Shown: piece by piece, positions 34,184 through 42,087 of the stretch
Position numbering within the stretch: the stretch's first letter is position 1
Layout of the letters: every line of letters starts with the position of its first letter
Assembly: GCA_017465055.1 (NCBI GenBank)
Contig: JAFTWZ010000019.1
Location: 1 to 64,000 of the forward strand
Direction: 5' to 3'
DNA: 64,000 bases
DNA from: Alistipes sp.
Lineage (GTDB): Bacteria > Bacteroidota > Bacteroidia > Bacteroidales > Rikenellaceae
The notes under the pieces: generated by a model
Seen by the model: the letters and a program-made list of their open reading frames with translations, nothing else
The model's database searches: none
What the model was told of the DNA's origin: nothing
Position numbers and translations under genes: made by a program

Positions 34184-35638
34184 CTACTTTTTGAATACAC
34201 CCCTTACGAGAGAGAAACCCTCGCGCAAGGCTCTAAAGCCAAAAGCATAAGCGAGGGCGAGATAGAATACGACAGCGACAACGACATCAGCCGTGAGGCG
34301 TAGGGCTACGCCAAGATTTTCGAGATAGGGGTTGATGCCCTCAATCAACACAAACATTGCCAACGACAAGACGAGCGAGGGCAGCAGAGCCTTTGCCAAG
34401 CGCACCACACCAAACGACATTAGGCGTAGTGCCATAGACGTATTGAGTACAAACTCAACAGCGGCCATAGCCGTCATACCCCACGCCACGGACTCCACGC
34501 CGCGCGGGATGGTGTAGCATAGCACCGCAGTCATAATGACGCGCTTGGCAACCTCGAGCCACACGATAACACGGCCATCGCTCTTAGTCTTCAGGATGTT
34601 ATACGATACCGCCGCAATCGGGAAGAAGAGCCCCGAGAGCGCCAGAATCTCGAAGTATGGCACCGTGGGCATCCACTTAGGGCCAAGCAATAACATAAAC
34701 ATATCCGACGCTACGGCAACAAGGCCGAGCATAGCGGGAAAGAGCACAAACGAGAGCATGCGCACGATGCGCAGGTAGCCCTCGCGGAGCTTATCGGCAT
34801 CGTCGGCAACGGTCGAGAGTGCAGGATAGGTGACACCCTGGATAGCCTGCACCGACGAGGTTACGGGCAGGTCCTTGAGCTTCTGAGCCTGAGAGTAGTA
34901 GCCCAAAGCCGAGGTAGAGTATATCTTACCGATGAATAGCTGAGCGACGTTGTTATATATCGAGGCGATAAGGTCGGTGGCAAGTAGTCGCAGGCTAAAC
35001 GGAGCCATAGCACGTAACGATGCAATAGAGGCACGTTGTGTGCTACGCCAGCGACGCAGATACCAAAAGGCCGCAGCCTTAAACCCCATCTGTAATAGGC
35101 GCTGAGCCACAAGGCTCCAGATGCTACACCCTATTAGTGCCATGGCAACGGCCACGATACCGCTAAGGAGCGAGGCGAAGAATACCACCTTAGAGAGTAG
35201 CGCAAAGCGGAACTCGCGAGTAAACATCACTGTCTGCACCACACAGAGCGAGTTTATGGGTAGCACTAAGAAGAGAACTGGCGCTACATCGGCTATAGCC
35301 TCGACATCGTAGAGCGCGGCTATAGGTCGCGCCAAAGCGGTAAGCACCACGTATAGCAGTAGTGCAACTACGACGTTAAAGCGTAGCACCGAGCTATACT
35401 CCGCATCCGAGACCTCGCGCTTGCGTATGAGCGTCTGCGAAAAGCCGCTATCGACAATCGTCAAGGCTACGGAGGTGAAGAAGGTGAGGATGGCCATAAC
35501 GCCGAAGTCGGCAGGCATAAGCGCGCGTGCAACGATGATGCTGACGGCCATCTGTATGACCATCGACATAAGCTTCTCGCTAAAGCTCCACGCCACACCC
35601 GACGCCACCTTATGCTCTAACTTCTTACCCTCCAACAA
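34184..35638 (-). CDS. Polysaccharide/lipid-linked oligosaccharide flippase (MATE/PST-like)
   Basis: The 484-residue inner-membrane protein has about 12-14 predicted segments. The N-terminal VASGVAWSFSEKLMSMVIQM, then PADFGVMAIL and DSGFSQTLIRK, are characteristic of polysaccharide-export flippases (Wzx/TuaB/MurJ superfamily). It is expected to flip undecaprenyl-linked sugar units for surface polysaccharide. There is no glycosyltransferase cluster around it, so its substrate cannot be named. aroQ lies 49 bp upstream on the same strand, with only short CTC-rich repeats between. Confidence 0.88.
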   Translation of the reverse strand: MLEGKKLEHKVASGVAWSFSEKLMSMVIQMAVSIIVARALMPADFGVMAILTFFTSVALTIVDSGFSQTLIRKREVSDAEYSSVLRFNVVVALLLYVVLTALARPIAALYDVEAIADVAPVLFLVLPINSLCVVQTVMFTREFRFALLSKVVFFASLLSGIVAVAMALIGCSIWSLVAQRLLQMGFKAAAFWYLRRWRSTQRASIASLRAMAPFSLRLLATDLIASIYNNVAQLFIGKIYSTSALGYYSQAQKLKDLPVTSSVQAIQGVTYPALSTVADDADKLREGYLRIVRMLSFVLFPAMLGLVAVASDMFMLLLGPKWMPTVPYFEILALSGLFFPIAAVSYNILKTKSDGRVIVWLEVAKRVIMTAVLCYTIPRGVESVAWGMTAMAAVEFVLNTSMALRLMSFGVVRLAKALLPSLVLSLAMFVLIEGINPYLENLGVALRLTADVVVAVVFYLALAYAFGFRALREGFSLVRGVFKK

Positions 35639-35687
35639 GTCTTCAAAATAAATAGGTAACTGGTAACTACTCGTTACTCACTACTCA

Positions 35688-36110
35688 TTACTCATTATTT
35701 ACGAGGTGCTCTACGGCCAAGCGGTAGGACTCCATACCGAAGCCCATTATTGTGCCACAAGCTACGGGTGCAATCATCGACTGATGGCGGAACTCCTCGC
35801 GCGCAAGTATCGACGAGATATGCACCTCGACAACAGGCAGCGATATCGCCGCAATGGCATCGCGCAACACAACAGAGGTATGGGTATAGCCTCCAGCGTT
35901 GAGCACCACACCATCGTAGATGCCCTCGGCTCGCTGCAGAGCATCGACAAGCTCGCCCTCGATATTCGACTGAAAGTGGTCTATAGTATGCTCCGGATAA
36001 CGTGCACGAAGAGCCTCGAGTAAATCCTCGAAGCTCTCGTGTCCGTATATCTCGGGTTGGCGACGCCCCAAAAGATTGAGGTTCGCACCGTTGATAATCA
36101 AAATTTTCAT
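35688..36110 (-). CDS. aroQ: Type II 3-dehydroquinate dehydratase
   Basis: The 140-residue enzyme converts 3-dehydroquinate to 3-dehydroshikimate in the shikimate pathway. Conserved stretches are MKILIINGANLNLLGRRQPE with the active-site Tyr in EIYG (about residue 22), FQSNIEGELVDAL, VLNAGGYTHTSVVLRDAI and VEVHISSILAREEFRHQS with the catalytic His. The length is normal for the dodecameric type II form. Confidence 0.96.
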   Translation of the reverse strand: MKILIINGANLNLLGRRQPEIYGHESFEDLLEALRARYPEHTIDHFQSNIEGELVDALQRAEGIYDGVVLNAGGYTHTSVVLRDAIAAISLPVVEVHISSILAREEFRHQSMIAPVACGTIMGFGMESYRLAVEHLVNNE

Positions 36111-36155
36111 CGCTAAATAGTCTGTTTTAGCGCATTAGTTGGTTTTATTCAGGCC

Positions 36156-36284
36156 AATTTTATCGTTAGAATGGGTTAGATTTGGAGATTTGTCGCAGTA
36201 GGAAAAAGCGGAGTTTACTCGAGGTAAATGAGCATTTTTCATACAAGCAAAGCTTCAAAGATGACCCATTATCGCTATAAAATT
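36156..36284. repeat. Palindromic element family 1, copy B
   Basis: The left arm AATTTTATCGTTAGAATGGG (start 36156) pairs with a right arm ending CCCATTATCGCTATAAAATT (36284). The tip (36203-36239) is AAAAAGC, GGAG, TTTAC, TCGAG, GTAAA, TGA, GCATTTTT. It directly abuts copy C. Confidence 0.8.
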
Positions 36285-36410
36285 TTGTCGTTAGAAGGCT
36301 TTAGATGTGGTAGCTGGTCGCAGAACTTCAAAGCGGAGCATACCCAACGTATGTGAGCATTTGAAGGACAAGCCAGATGCCGCAGATAATGCCTTATCAC
36401 GATAAAATTA
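36281..36410. repeat. Palindromic element family 1, copy C (at the end of buk)
   Basis: The left arm AATTTTGTCGTTAGAAGGC is homologous to copy B, and the right arm (ATGCCTTATCACGATAAAAT) has changed to match. In the tip (36326-36366) the inner stem is CATAC/GTATG instead of TTTAC/GTAAA, and the outer stem is CTTCAAA/TTTGAAG, while GC-GGAG and TGA-GC are unchanged. It touches the buk stop codon (36408-36410). Confidence 0.8.
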
Positions 36411-37475
36411 GTACTCCTTAGCAACAGTCTCCCCCTTCAACACACGCAACGCATTCTCGGCCAACGACTCGAGCTCGTTCTCGCCAGGGTAGATCTTGAT
36501 AGGAGCAAGGAACTTACAGTAGTCAACGATAACATCGTTAACGCAGTCGTTCCAAGCGATACCACCAGTGAGGAGGATAGCATCAACCTTACCCTTGAGC
36601 ACTACAGCCATCTCGCCAATCCACTTAGATACCGAGTATGCCATAGTGTCGAGCATAAAGCGTGCCTCCTTGTCGCCTGCAGCAGCACGTACCTCGTTGA
36701 GCTCCTGAACGTTATTGCAGTTAACGTGGTCTACAAGACCACCCTTGCCCGCAAGGAGCTTCTTAATCTCGGCCTTGTCGTACTTGCCCGAGAAGCAGAG
36801 GTCTACAAGGTCGCCAGCAGGCAACGTACCTGCGCGCTCGGGAGCGATAGGACCGTCACCATCGAGAGCGTTGTTGGTATCTACCACGCGGCCCTGCATA
36901 TGTGCCGATACAGAGATACCGCCACCCATATGTACTACTACAAGGTTGAGCTCCTCGTAAGGACGACCCACCTCTGCAGCATAGCGGCGAGCGATAGCCT
37001 TCTGGTTCAGAGCGTGGAAGATAGAGCGACGTGGAAGCTCCTTAAGGCCGCTGACACGTGCCATATCCTGAAGCTCGTCGACAACAACAGGGTCGGCAAT
37101 GTAAGCCTCGACACCTGCCTCGTCGGCTATGCGGCGTGCGATGAGCGCACCGAGGTTGCTGGCGTGCTGGCGCTTAGGAGCCGAGAGGTCGGCAATCATA
37201 GCCTCGCCTACGCGGTATACACCACCCTCGATAGGGCGCATAAGACCACCGCGACCGATAACCGCATCGAGCGACTTAAGTTCGATGCCATCAGCCTTAA
37301 GAGCGTCGAGGATAATCTCCAAACGCCAGTCGAGCTGGTCGGCTACCGATGCAAAGCGAGCAATCTCCTCGGCCGAGTGGCTAAGCTTAAGGGTCTTAAC
37401 CTGCTCAAGGTCGTGGAACAGAGCCACCTTCGTAGATGTAGAACCGGGGTTAATGGTCAAAATATTGTAAGCCAT
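36408..37475 (-). CDS. buk: Butyrate kinase
   Basis: The 355-residue member of the acetate/butyrate kinase (ASKHA) family makes ATP from butyryl- or branched-chain acyl-phosphate. It opens with MAYNILTINPGSTSTKVALF, the family phosphate-binding loop. It also has VVVHMGGGISVSAHMQGR (about 183-200), the DGDGPIAPERAGTLP segment near 208-222, and ILLTGGIAWND near 298-308. It is the last gene of the leftward ackA-ptb-buk set (34 and 26 bp spacings). Substrate preference (butyrate against isobutyrate or isovalerate) cannot be read from the sequence. Confidence 0.95.
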   Translation of the reverse strand: MAYNILTINPGSTSTKVALFHDLEQVKTLKLSHSAEEIARFASVADQLDWRLEIILDALKADGIELKSLDAVIGRGGLMRPIEGGVYRVGEAMIADLSAPKRQHASNLGALIARRIADEAGVEAYIADPVVVDELQDMARVSGLKELPRRSIFHALNQKAIARRYAAEVGRPYEELNLVVVHMGGGISVSAHMQGRVVDTNNALDGDGPIAPERAGTLPAGDLVDLCFSGKYDKAEIKKLLAGKGGLVDHVNCNNVQELNEVRAAAGDKEARFMLDTMAYSVSKWIGEMAVVLKGKVDAILLTGGIAWNDCVNDVIVDYCKFLAPIKIYPGENELESLAENALRVLKGETVAKEY

Positions 37476-37509
37476 TTTCGTCGATTTTAATGTTTCTTAC
37501 TACGTCTAA

Positions 37510-38412
37510 TTATTTTGCCGACAAGCAAGCCAATGCGATAGAGTAGAGTTTAGTCTTAGTGGTATCGCCACGTGAGGTCAACACGCAAGGAGCCATAGGG
37601 CCAGCAACCATAGCTGCAAGCTCAGCACCACCGAACTTAGAGCAAGCCTTGAAGAATACGTTACCCGACTCGAGGTTAGGGAACAACAGACAGTCAGCAT
37701 CGCCTGCAACAGGGCCCTGCAACTTCTTAATCTTAACAGACTCCTCGTCGATAGCTACGTCCAAAGCCAATGGACCCTGGAACAAGCCCTTGCCAAGCTC
37801 GCCTGCAGCGCCAAGCTCGCCGAGCTCCTTAGCCTCTACCGAGCTTACCACCTTAGGCAACAACTGCTCCGAAGGGGCGATAAAGGCCATCTTTGGGCAC
37901 TCTACGCCGAGGTTGTTGGCAGTCTCCAAGAGGTACTTAGCAATCTGCTTCTTCTGCTCGAGAGTTGGGCAAGGAAGCACTGCAACGTCGCTGACTACCA
38001 AAAGCTTGTGGTAAGCAGGAATCTCCAATACGGTAACGTGGCTAAGAGTAGTACCTGCAGGGAGCAAACCCCACTCCTTGTTCAAGATACCGCGCATATA
38101 CTTGTCGGTAGGCACTACACCCTTCATCAACACGTCGTACTCGCCGTTGTGAACAGCCTTAACAGCAATCTCTACAGCCTTAACATCCTCCTTCTCCTCG
38201 ATGATGGTGTACTGGCTCATATCTACGCCCTCAGCCTCGCAAGACTTCTTAATCTCCTCGGGGTCACCAACCAATGTTACCTCGGCAAGACCTGCCTTGA
38301 TAGCCATATCGGTAGCGCCGATAGAGTGAGTATCCTGGCCGTAAGCCACAATCATCTTCTTCTTGCCACGCGCAACTGCCGCAGCAACGATCTCGTCCAA
38401 ACGCTTAATCAT
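37510..38412 (-). CDS. ptb: Phosphate butyryltransferase (phosphotransacetylase family)
   Basis: The 300-residue acyl-CoA:phosphate acyltransferase is of the short PTA/PTB type. Typical motifs are MIVAYGQDTHSIGATDMAIKAG near 19-40, DVLMKGVVPTDKYMRGIL (about 93-110), LQGPVAGDADCLLFPNLESGN (about 233-253) and VAGPMAPCVLTSRGDTTKTK near the end. It would convert butyryl-CoA or a related acyl-CoA to the acyl phosphate used by Buk. An acetyl-CoA role with the adjacent acetate kinase is the alternative. The position between ackA and buk allows both. Confidence 0.9.
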   Translation of the reverse strand: MIKRLDEIVAAAVARGKKKMIVAYGQDTHSIGATDMAIKAGLAEVTLVGDPEEIKKSCEAEGVDMSQYTIIEEKEDVKAVEIAVKAVHNGEYDVLMKGVVPTDKYMRGILNKEWGLLPAGTTLSHVTVLEIPAYHKLLVVSDVAVLPCPTLEQKKQIAKYLLETANNLGVECPKMAFIAPSEQLLPKVVSSVEAKELGELGAAGELGKGLFQGPLALDVAIDEESVKIKKLQGPVAGDADCLLFPNLESGNVFFKACSKFGGAELAAMVAGPMAPCVLTSRGDTTKTKLYSIALACLSAK

Positions 38413-38438
38413 AATAGTTTTAGGTATTATTGTTAACT

Positions 38439-39641
38439 TTACTTTGTAAGTCTATAGGTATCCTTTGCGATTACAAGCTCCTCGTCGGTGCAGATAACTG
38501 CAGCCTTAACGCGCGATGAAGCCTTAGTAATCTCATAGTCCGTACCACGCTTGCCACGGTTACGCTCAGCGTCGAACTCGATGCCCATAAACTCCATATT
38601 GCTAAGTACATACTCGCGGAGCTCTGGAGAGTTCTCACCTACACCACCAGTGAATACCACGATGTCTACACCGCCCATCTCGGCAGCATACTCACCTACG
38701 AACTTCTTCACGCGGTTGCAGTACATATCGCGAGTCATAATAGCGCGCTCGTTACCCTCGTCGTAGGCAGCGTCGATATCGCGCATATCGCTTGAGATGC
38801 CGCTCAAGCCCTGAACGCCAGAACGCTTGTTAAGCATAGCGTCAAGCTCCTTATATGACATACCCTCCTTCTCGGCGATATAGGTTGCAGCACTCACGTC
38901 CATAGAGCCAGCGCGTGTACCCATAACAAGGCCATCGAGTGGAGTAAAGCCCATAGAGGTGTCGAACGACTTACCCTCCTTAACGGCTGTTACCGAAGCG
39001 CCGTTACCGATGTGGCAAGTGATAATCTTTGCCTTCTCGAAGTCGAGGCCGAACATCTCGGCTGCGGTGCGTGCAACAAACTTGTGGCTTGTGCCGTGGA
39101 AGCCGTACTTTCTTACGCGATACTTCTCGTAGTACTCGTAAGGGATGGCGTACATATAGTTAATTGCAGGGATGGTGTGGTGGAACGAAGTATCGAACAC
39201 GGCCACCTGCTTGATGCCTGGCAATACGCGCTCCATAGAGAGTATACCCTCGAGGTTTGCAGGGTTGTGAAGAGGCGCAATAGAGTACAACGACTCTATC
39301 TTTGCCTTAACCTCGTCGTCAACAAGACAGCTATCGTGGAAGAACTCGCCACCGTGTGCTACGCGGTGACCTGCAGCCTTAAGCTCGTCGAGCGACGCGA
39401 TAACGCCGTGCTCGGGGTGTGTAAGAGCGTCGAGCACAAGACGAATACCCGTTGTATGGTCGGGAATAGGGCACTGAAGCTCGAACTTATCCTTACCCTG
39501 AGGCTTGTGAATCAAATCACCCTCAGCAAGACCGATACGCTCAACAAGACCCTTGGCCAGGAGCGTGTGCGATGACTCAACGACATCAAGCACCTGGTAC
39601 TTAATAGATGAGCTACCGCAGTTTAGAACTAAAATTACCAT
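38439..39641 (-). CDS. ackA: Acetate kinase
   Basis: The 400-residue enzyme makes ATP and acetate from acetyl phosphate. It shows MVILVLNCGSSSIKYQVLD at the start, the RVAHGGEFFHDSCLV segment (about 91-105), KYGFHGTSHKFVA (about 178-190), and ITCHIGNGASVTAVKEGKS (about 206-224) with GFTPLDGLVMGTRAGSMD following. The length is that of the family. It has its own promoter upstream and heads the ackA-ptb-buk transcript. Confidence 0.97.
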   Translation of the reverse strand: MVILVLNCGSSSIKYQVLDVVESSHTLLAKGLVERIGLAEGDLIHKPQGKDKFELQCPIPDHTTGIRLVLDALTHPEHGVIASLDELKAAGHRVAHGGEFFHDSCLVDDEVKAKIESLYSIAPLHNPANLEGILSMERVLPGIKQVAVFDTSFHHTIPAINYMYAIPYEYYEKYRVRKYGFHGTSHKFVARTAAEMFGLDFEKAKIITCHIGNGASVTAVKEGKSFDTSMGFTPLDGLVMGTRAGSMDVSAATYIAEKEGMSYKELDAMLNKRSGVQGLSGISSDMRDIDAAYDEGNERAIMTRDMYCNRVKKFVGEYAAEMGGVDIVVFTGGVGENSPELREYVLSNMEFMGIEFDAERNRGKRGTDYEITKASSRVKAAVICTDEELVIAKDTYRLTK

Positions 39642-39692
39642 TTGAGAATATAGATATTATTAAGTTAATGTTACGTCGGTGTAAAATGCACA

Positions 39693-39723
39693 CAAAGATA
39701 GTAATTTTTAGGTGACTTTCCAA
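39693..39723 (-). promoter_or_regulatory. Promoter of ackA-ptb-buk
   Basis: On the reverse strand TTG (39723-39721), a 20-nt spacer and TATCTTTG (39700-39693), 52 bp before the ackA start codon. Confidence 0.7.
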
Positions 39724-39916
39724 CCAAATCCCCACTTTTTTTTACAAACGCTCACAACCCCTACGAAATAGATATATTTTTATCGTTACTTAGAGCCATT
39801 AATTAGCCATACACACATTAGCCATATTGACCAACTTTACTCCAATTATCCAATAGAAGATAGATAGGCACAACGCCTTGTCACGATGAAAGGGTAACGA
39901 AAGGGTACTGAAGACT

Positions 39917-39947
39917 TGTTTATTCGCAAAAAAATTTATACATTTGC
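39917..39947 (+). promoter_or_regulatory. Promoter of the DUF349 gene
   Basis: TTG (39917-39919), a 20-nt spacer and TACATTTG (39940-39947). Transcription would start near 39954, just before the leader hairpin. Confidence 0.7.
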
Positions 39948-39958
39948 GCGAATAATGG

Positions 39959-39990
39959 CGCAGCCCATACTTTGTATGGCACGCTGCGCA
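39959..39990 (+). promoter_or_regulatory. 5'-leader hairpin of the DUF349 gene
   Basis: GCGCAGC/GCTGCGC and CCATAC/GTATGG stack into a perfect two-part stem with a 3-nt bulge (CAC) and a TTT loop. It lies at the very 5' end of the predicted transcript, about 30 nt before the start codon. No T run follows, so it is not a terminator; it may protect the mRNA or regulate it. Confidence 0.6.
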
Positions 39991-40018
39991 CTCAACTAAA
40001 CCATAAAACCTTTTAACG

Positions 40019-41893
40019 ATGGCTACTGAAAAGATTAATCTTACGGCTCCCGAGGAGCCTGTCGGCATCAATATCGTTGCCGAAGATACCGAGACGACTA
40101 CCCAGGAGACACTCTCTGCAACAGACAACACCGAGGTCGACACCGACCTTGAGCTTAGCGCCGAAGACCAGATTGAGTCGATAAGCGACAACATCGCCGA
40201 GCTGAGCGAGGAGGAGCTGATAGCTCTACTCGACAACGAGCTGGCATCGAAACCCGTACAGAGATTACGTCCTGTAGTCGAGGCCATCAAGATAGCCTTC
40301 TACAAGCGTCACCGTGCCGCTATCGAGGCCGAGCGCAAGGCCTTCGTCGAGGCTGGAGGCGACGAGGCAGAGTTTAGCCCTGCGAAGAACGACCGCGAGG
40401 AGCGCTTCAAGCAGCTACTCGGCCAGTACCGCACCGCACGCGACAAGTTTATCGCCGAGCAGGAGGCAACAAAAGAGGAGAACCTACGTATCAAGTTGCA
40501 GATTATCGAGGAGCTCAAGGAGCTTATCGGCTCGGACGAGACCCTCAACACCACATTCCAGCGCTTCCGCGAGCTGCAGCAGCGTTGGAAGGAGACCGGC
40601 CTTGTACCTCAGCAGAACGTCAAGGACCTATGGGAGACCTACAACCTCTACGTCGAGAACTTCTACAACTTCATCAAGATAAACAAAGAGCTTCGCGACC
40701 TCGACCTTAGAAAGAACTACGAGGCTAAGCTAAGCCTCTGCGAGCAGGCCGAGGAGCTGACGCTCGAGAGCCAGATTATCGAGGCCTTCCGCAAGCTACA
40801 GAAGCTCCACGACGAGTGGCGCGAGATAGGCCCTGTAGCCGCCGAGTACAAGGAGACACTGTGGGAGCGATTCAAGGAGGCTTCGAGCCGCATAAACAAG
40901 CGTCACCAGGAGCACTTCGAGGCGCTCAAGGCCGAGCAGATGAAGAACCTCGCACTTAAGGAGGAGCTATGCCAGAAGGCCGAGGCACTCGCCACACGCC
41001 CTATGCTCACTCGCAAGGAGTGGGACAGCGCCAGCGAAGAGCTTCTCGAGATACAGAAGGTATGGAAGACCATAGGCTTTGCACCTAAGCGCGACAACAA
41101 CCGCATCTACGAGCGTTTCCGCGCTGCGTGCGATAGGTTCTTCGAGCTTAAGCGCGAGTTCTACGCAGGTCAGAAGAGCGAGTGGGAGCACAACCTCGCC
41201 GTAAAGCAGGAGCTCTGCGAGGCTGCCGAGGCTCTGTCACTCTCGGAGGAGTGGAAGGAGGCTACCGATGAGCTCATAGCACTGCAGGCACGCTGGAAGC
41301 AGGTAGGTCCTGTGGCACGACGCCACTCGGATGCCATCTGGAAGCGTTTCCGCGCCGCGTGCGACAAGTTCTTCGAGCGCAAGGCGGCACACTTCGCATC
41401 GCAGGATAGCCAGCACGAGGAGAACCTTAAGCTCAAGCAGGCACTGCTTGCCGAGATGCGCGAGGCAGACATCAAGGCTGGCGGCATCGAGACTATCAAG
41501 GAGTTCCAGCGCCGCTGGGGACAGATAGGTTTTGTGCCCATCAAGCATAAGGATGCACTGCAGAAGGAGTTTAAGAGCCTTATAGATGCTATGTTCGCCA
41601 CGCTTCGTTCGTCGGAGCGCGACCGCTCGATGAGCCGCTTCCGCGAGCGCGTGTCGGGTATGAAGAGTGGTGCACAGCTACGCTCGGAGCGCGAGCGCCT
41701 ATTCAACAAGGTGCGCCAGCTCGAGCAGGATATCGCCCTCTTGGAGAACAACATCGGCTTCTTCTCGAAGTCGAAGAATGCCGAGGCACTCATCGCCGAC
41801 GTGCGCGAGAAGATAGAGCGCGCTAAGCGCGATATGGCCGAGCTTATCGAGAAGATAAACCTCATAGATGAGGAGGAGGCTCGTAATAACTAA
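40019..41893 (+). CDS. DUF349 repeat protein
   Basis: The 624-residue cytoplasmic protein has an acidic N-terminal tail (about 1-75) followed by tandem DUF349 units (about 70 residues each) across about 130-545. Each has a W-K-x-x-G-x-V-P/A pattern: RWKETGLVPQQNVKDLWETY, EWREIGPVAAEYKETLWERF, VWKTIGFAPKRDNNRIYERF, RWKQVGPVARRHSDAIWKRF, RWGQIGFVPIKHKDALQKEF. The last 90 residues are coiled coil. DUF349 proteins are widespread in Bacteroidetes and of unknown function; helical, RNA- or DNA-binding scaffolds have been suggested. It stands alone behind its own promoter. Confidence 0.9.
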   Translation: MATEKINLTAPEEPVGINIVAEDTETTTQETLSATDNTEVDTDLELSAEDQIESISDNIAELSEEELIALLDNELASKPVQRLRPVVEAIKIAFYKRHRAAIEAERKAFVEAGGDEAEFSPAKNDREERFKQLLGQYRTARDKFIAEQEATKEENLRIKLQIIEELKELIGSDETLNTTFQRFRELQQRWKETGLVPQQNVKDLWETYNLYVENFYNFIKINKELRDLDLRKNYEAKLSLCEQAEELTLESQIIEAFRKLQKLHDEWREIGPVAAEYKETLWERFKEASSRINKRHQEHFEALKAEQMKNLALKEELCQKAEALATRPMLTRKEWDSASEELLEIQKVWKTIGFAPKRDNNRIYERFRAACDRFFELKREFYAGQKSEWEHNLAVKQELCEAAEALSLSEEWKEATDELIALQARWKQVGPVARRHSDAIWKRFRAACDKFFERKAAHFASQDSQHEENLKLKQALLAEMREADIKAGGIETIKEFQRRWGQIGFVPIKHKDALQKEFKSLIDAMFATLRSSERDRSMSRFRERVSGMKSGAQLRSERERLFNKVRQLEQDIALLENNIGFFSKSKNAEALIADVREKIERAKRDMAELIEKINLIDEEEARNN

Positions 41894-42087
41894 TCCCAGA
41901 GCGCTACCCTACCTACGGCCATAGCTCGATGGGCTATAAGCCTCGGTGGGGAAGCTTTTAGGCTTTGCCATAGACCAACACCGAGCCATACACGAACGCG
42001 GAGTGTGATTCTAATGCAAAGTGGGATTCGAGTGCGGGAATCGGACACGATAAATTGAGAAACTGAGAAACAAATAATTATACAGCT

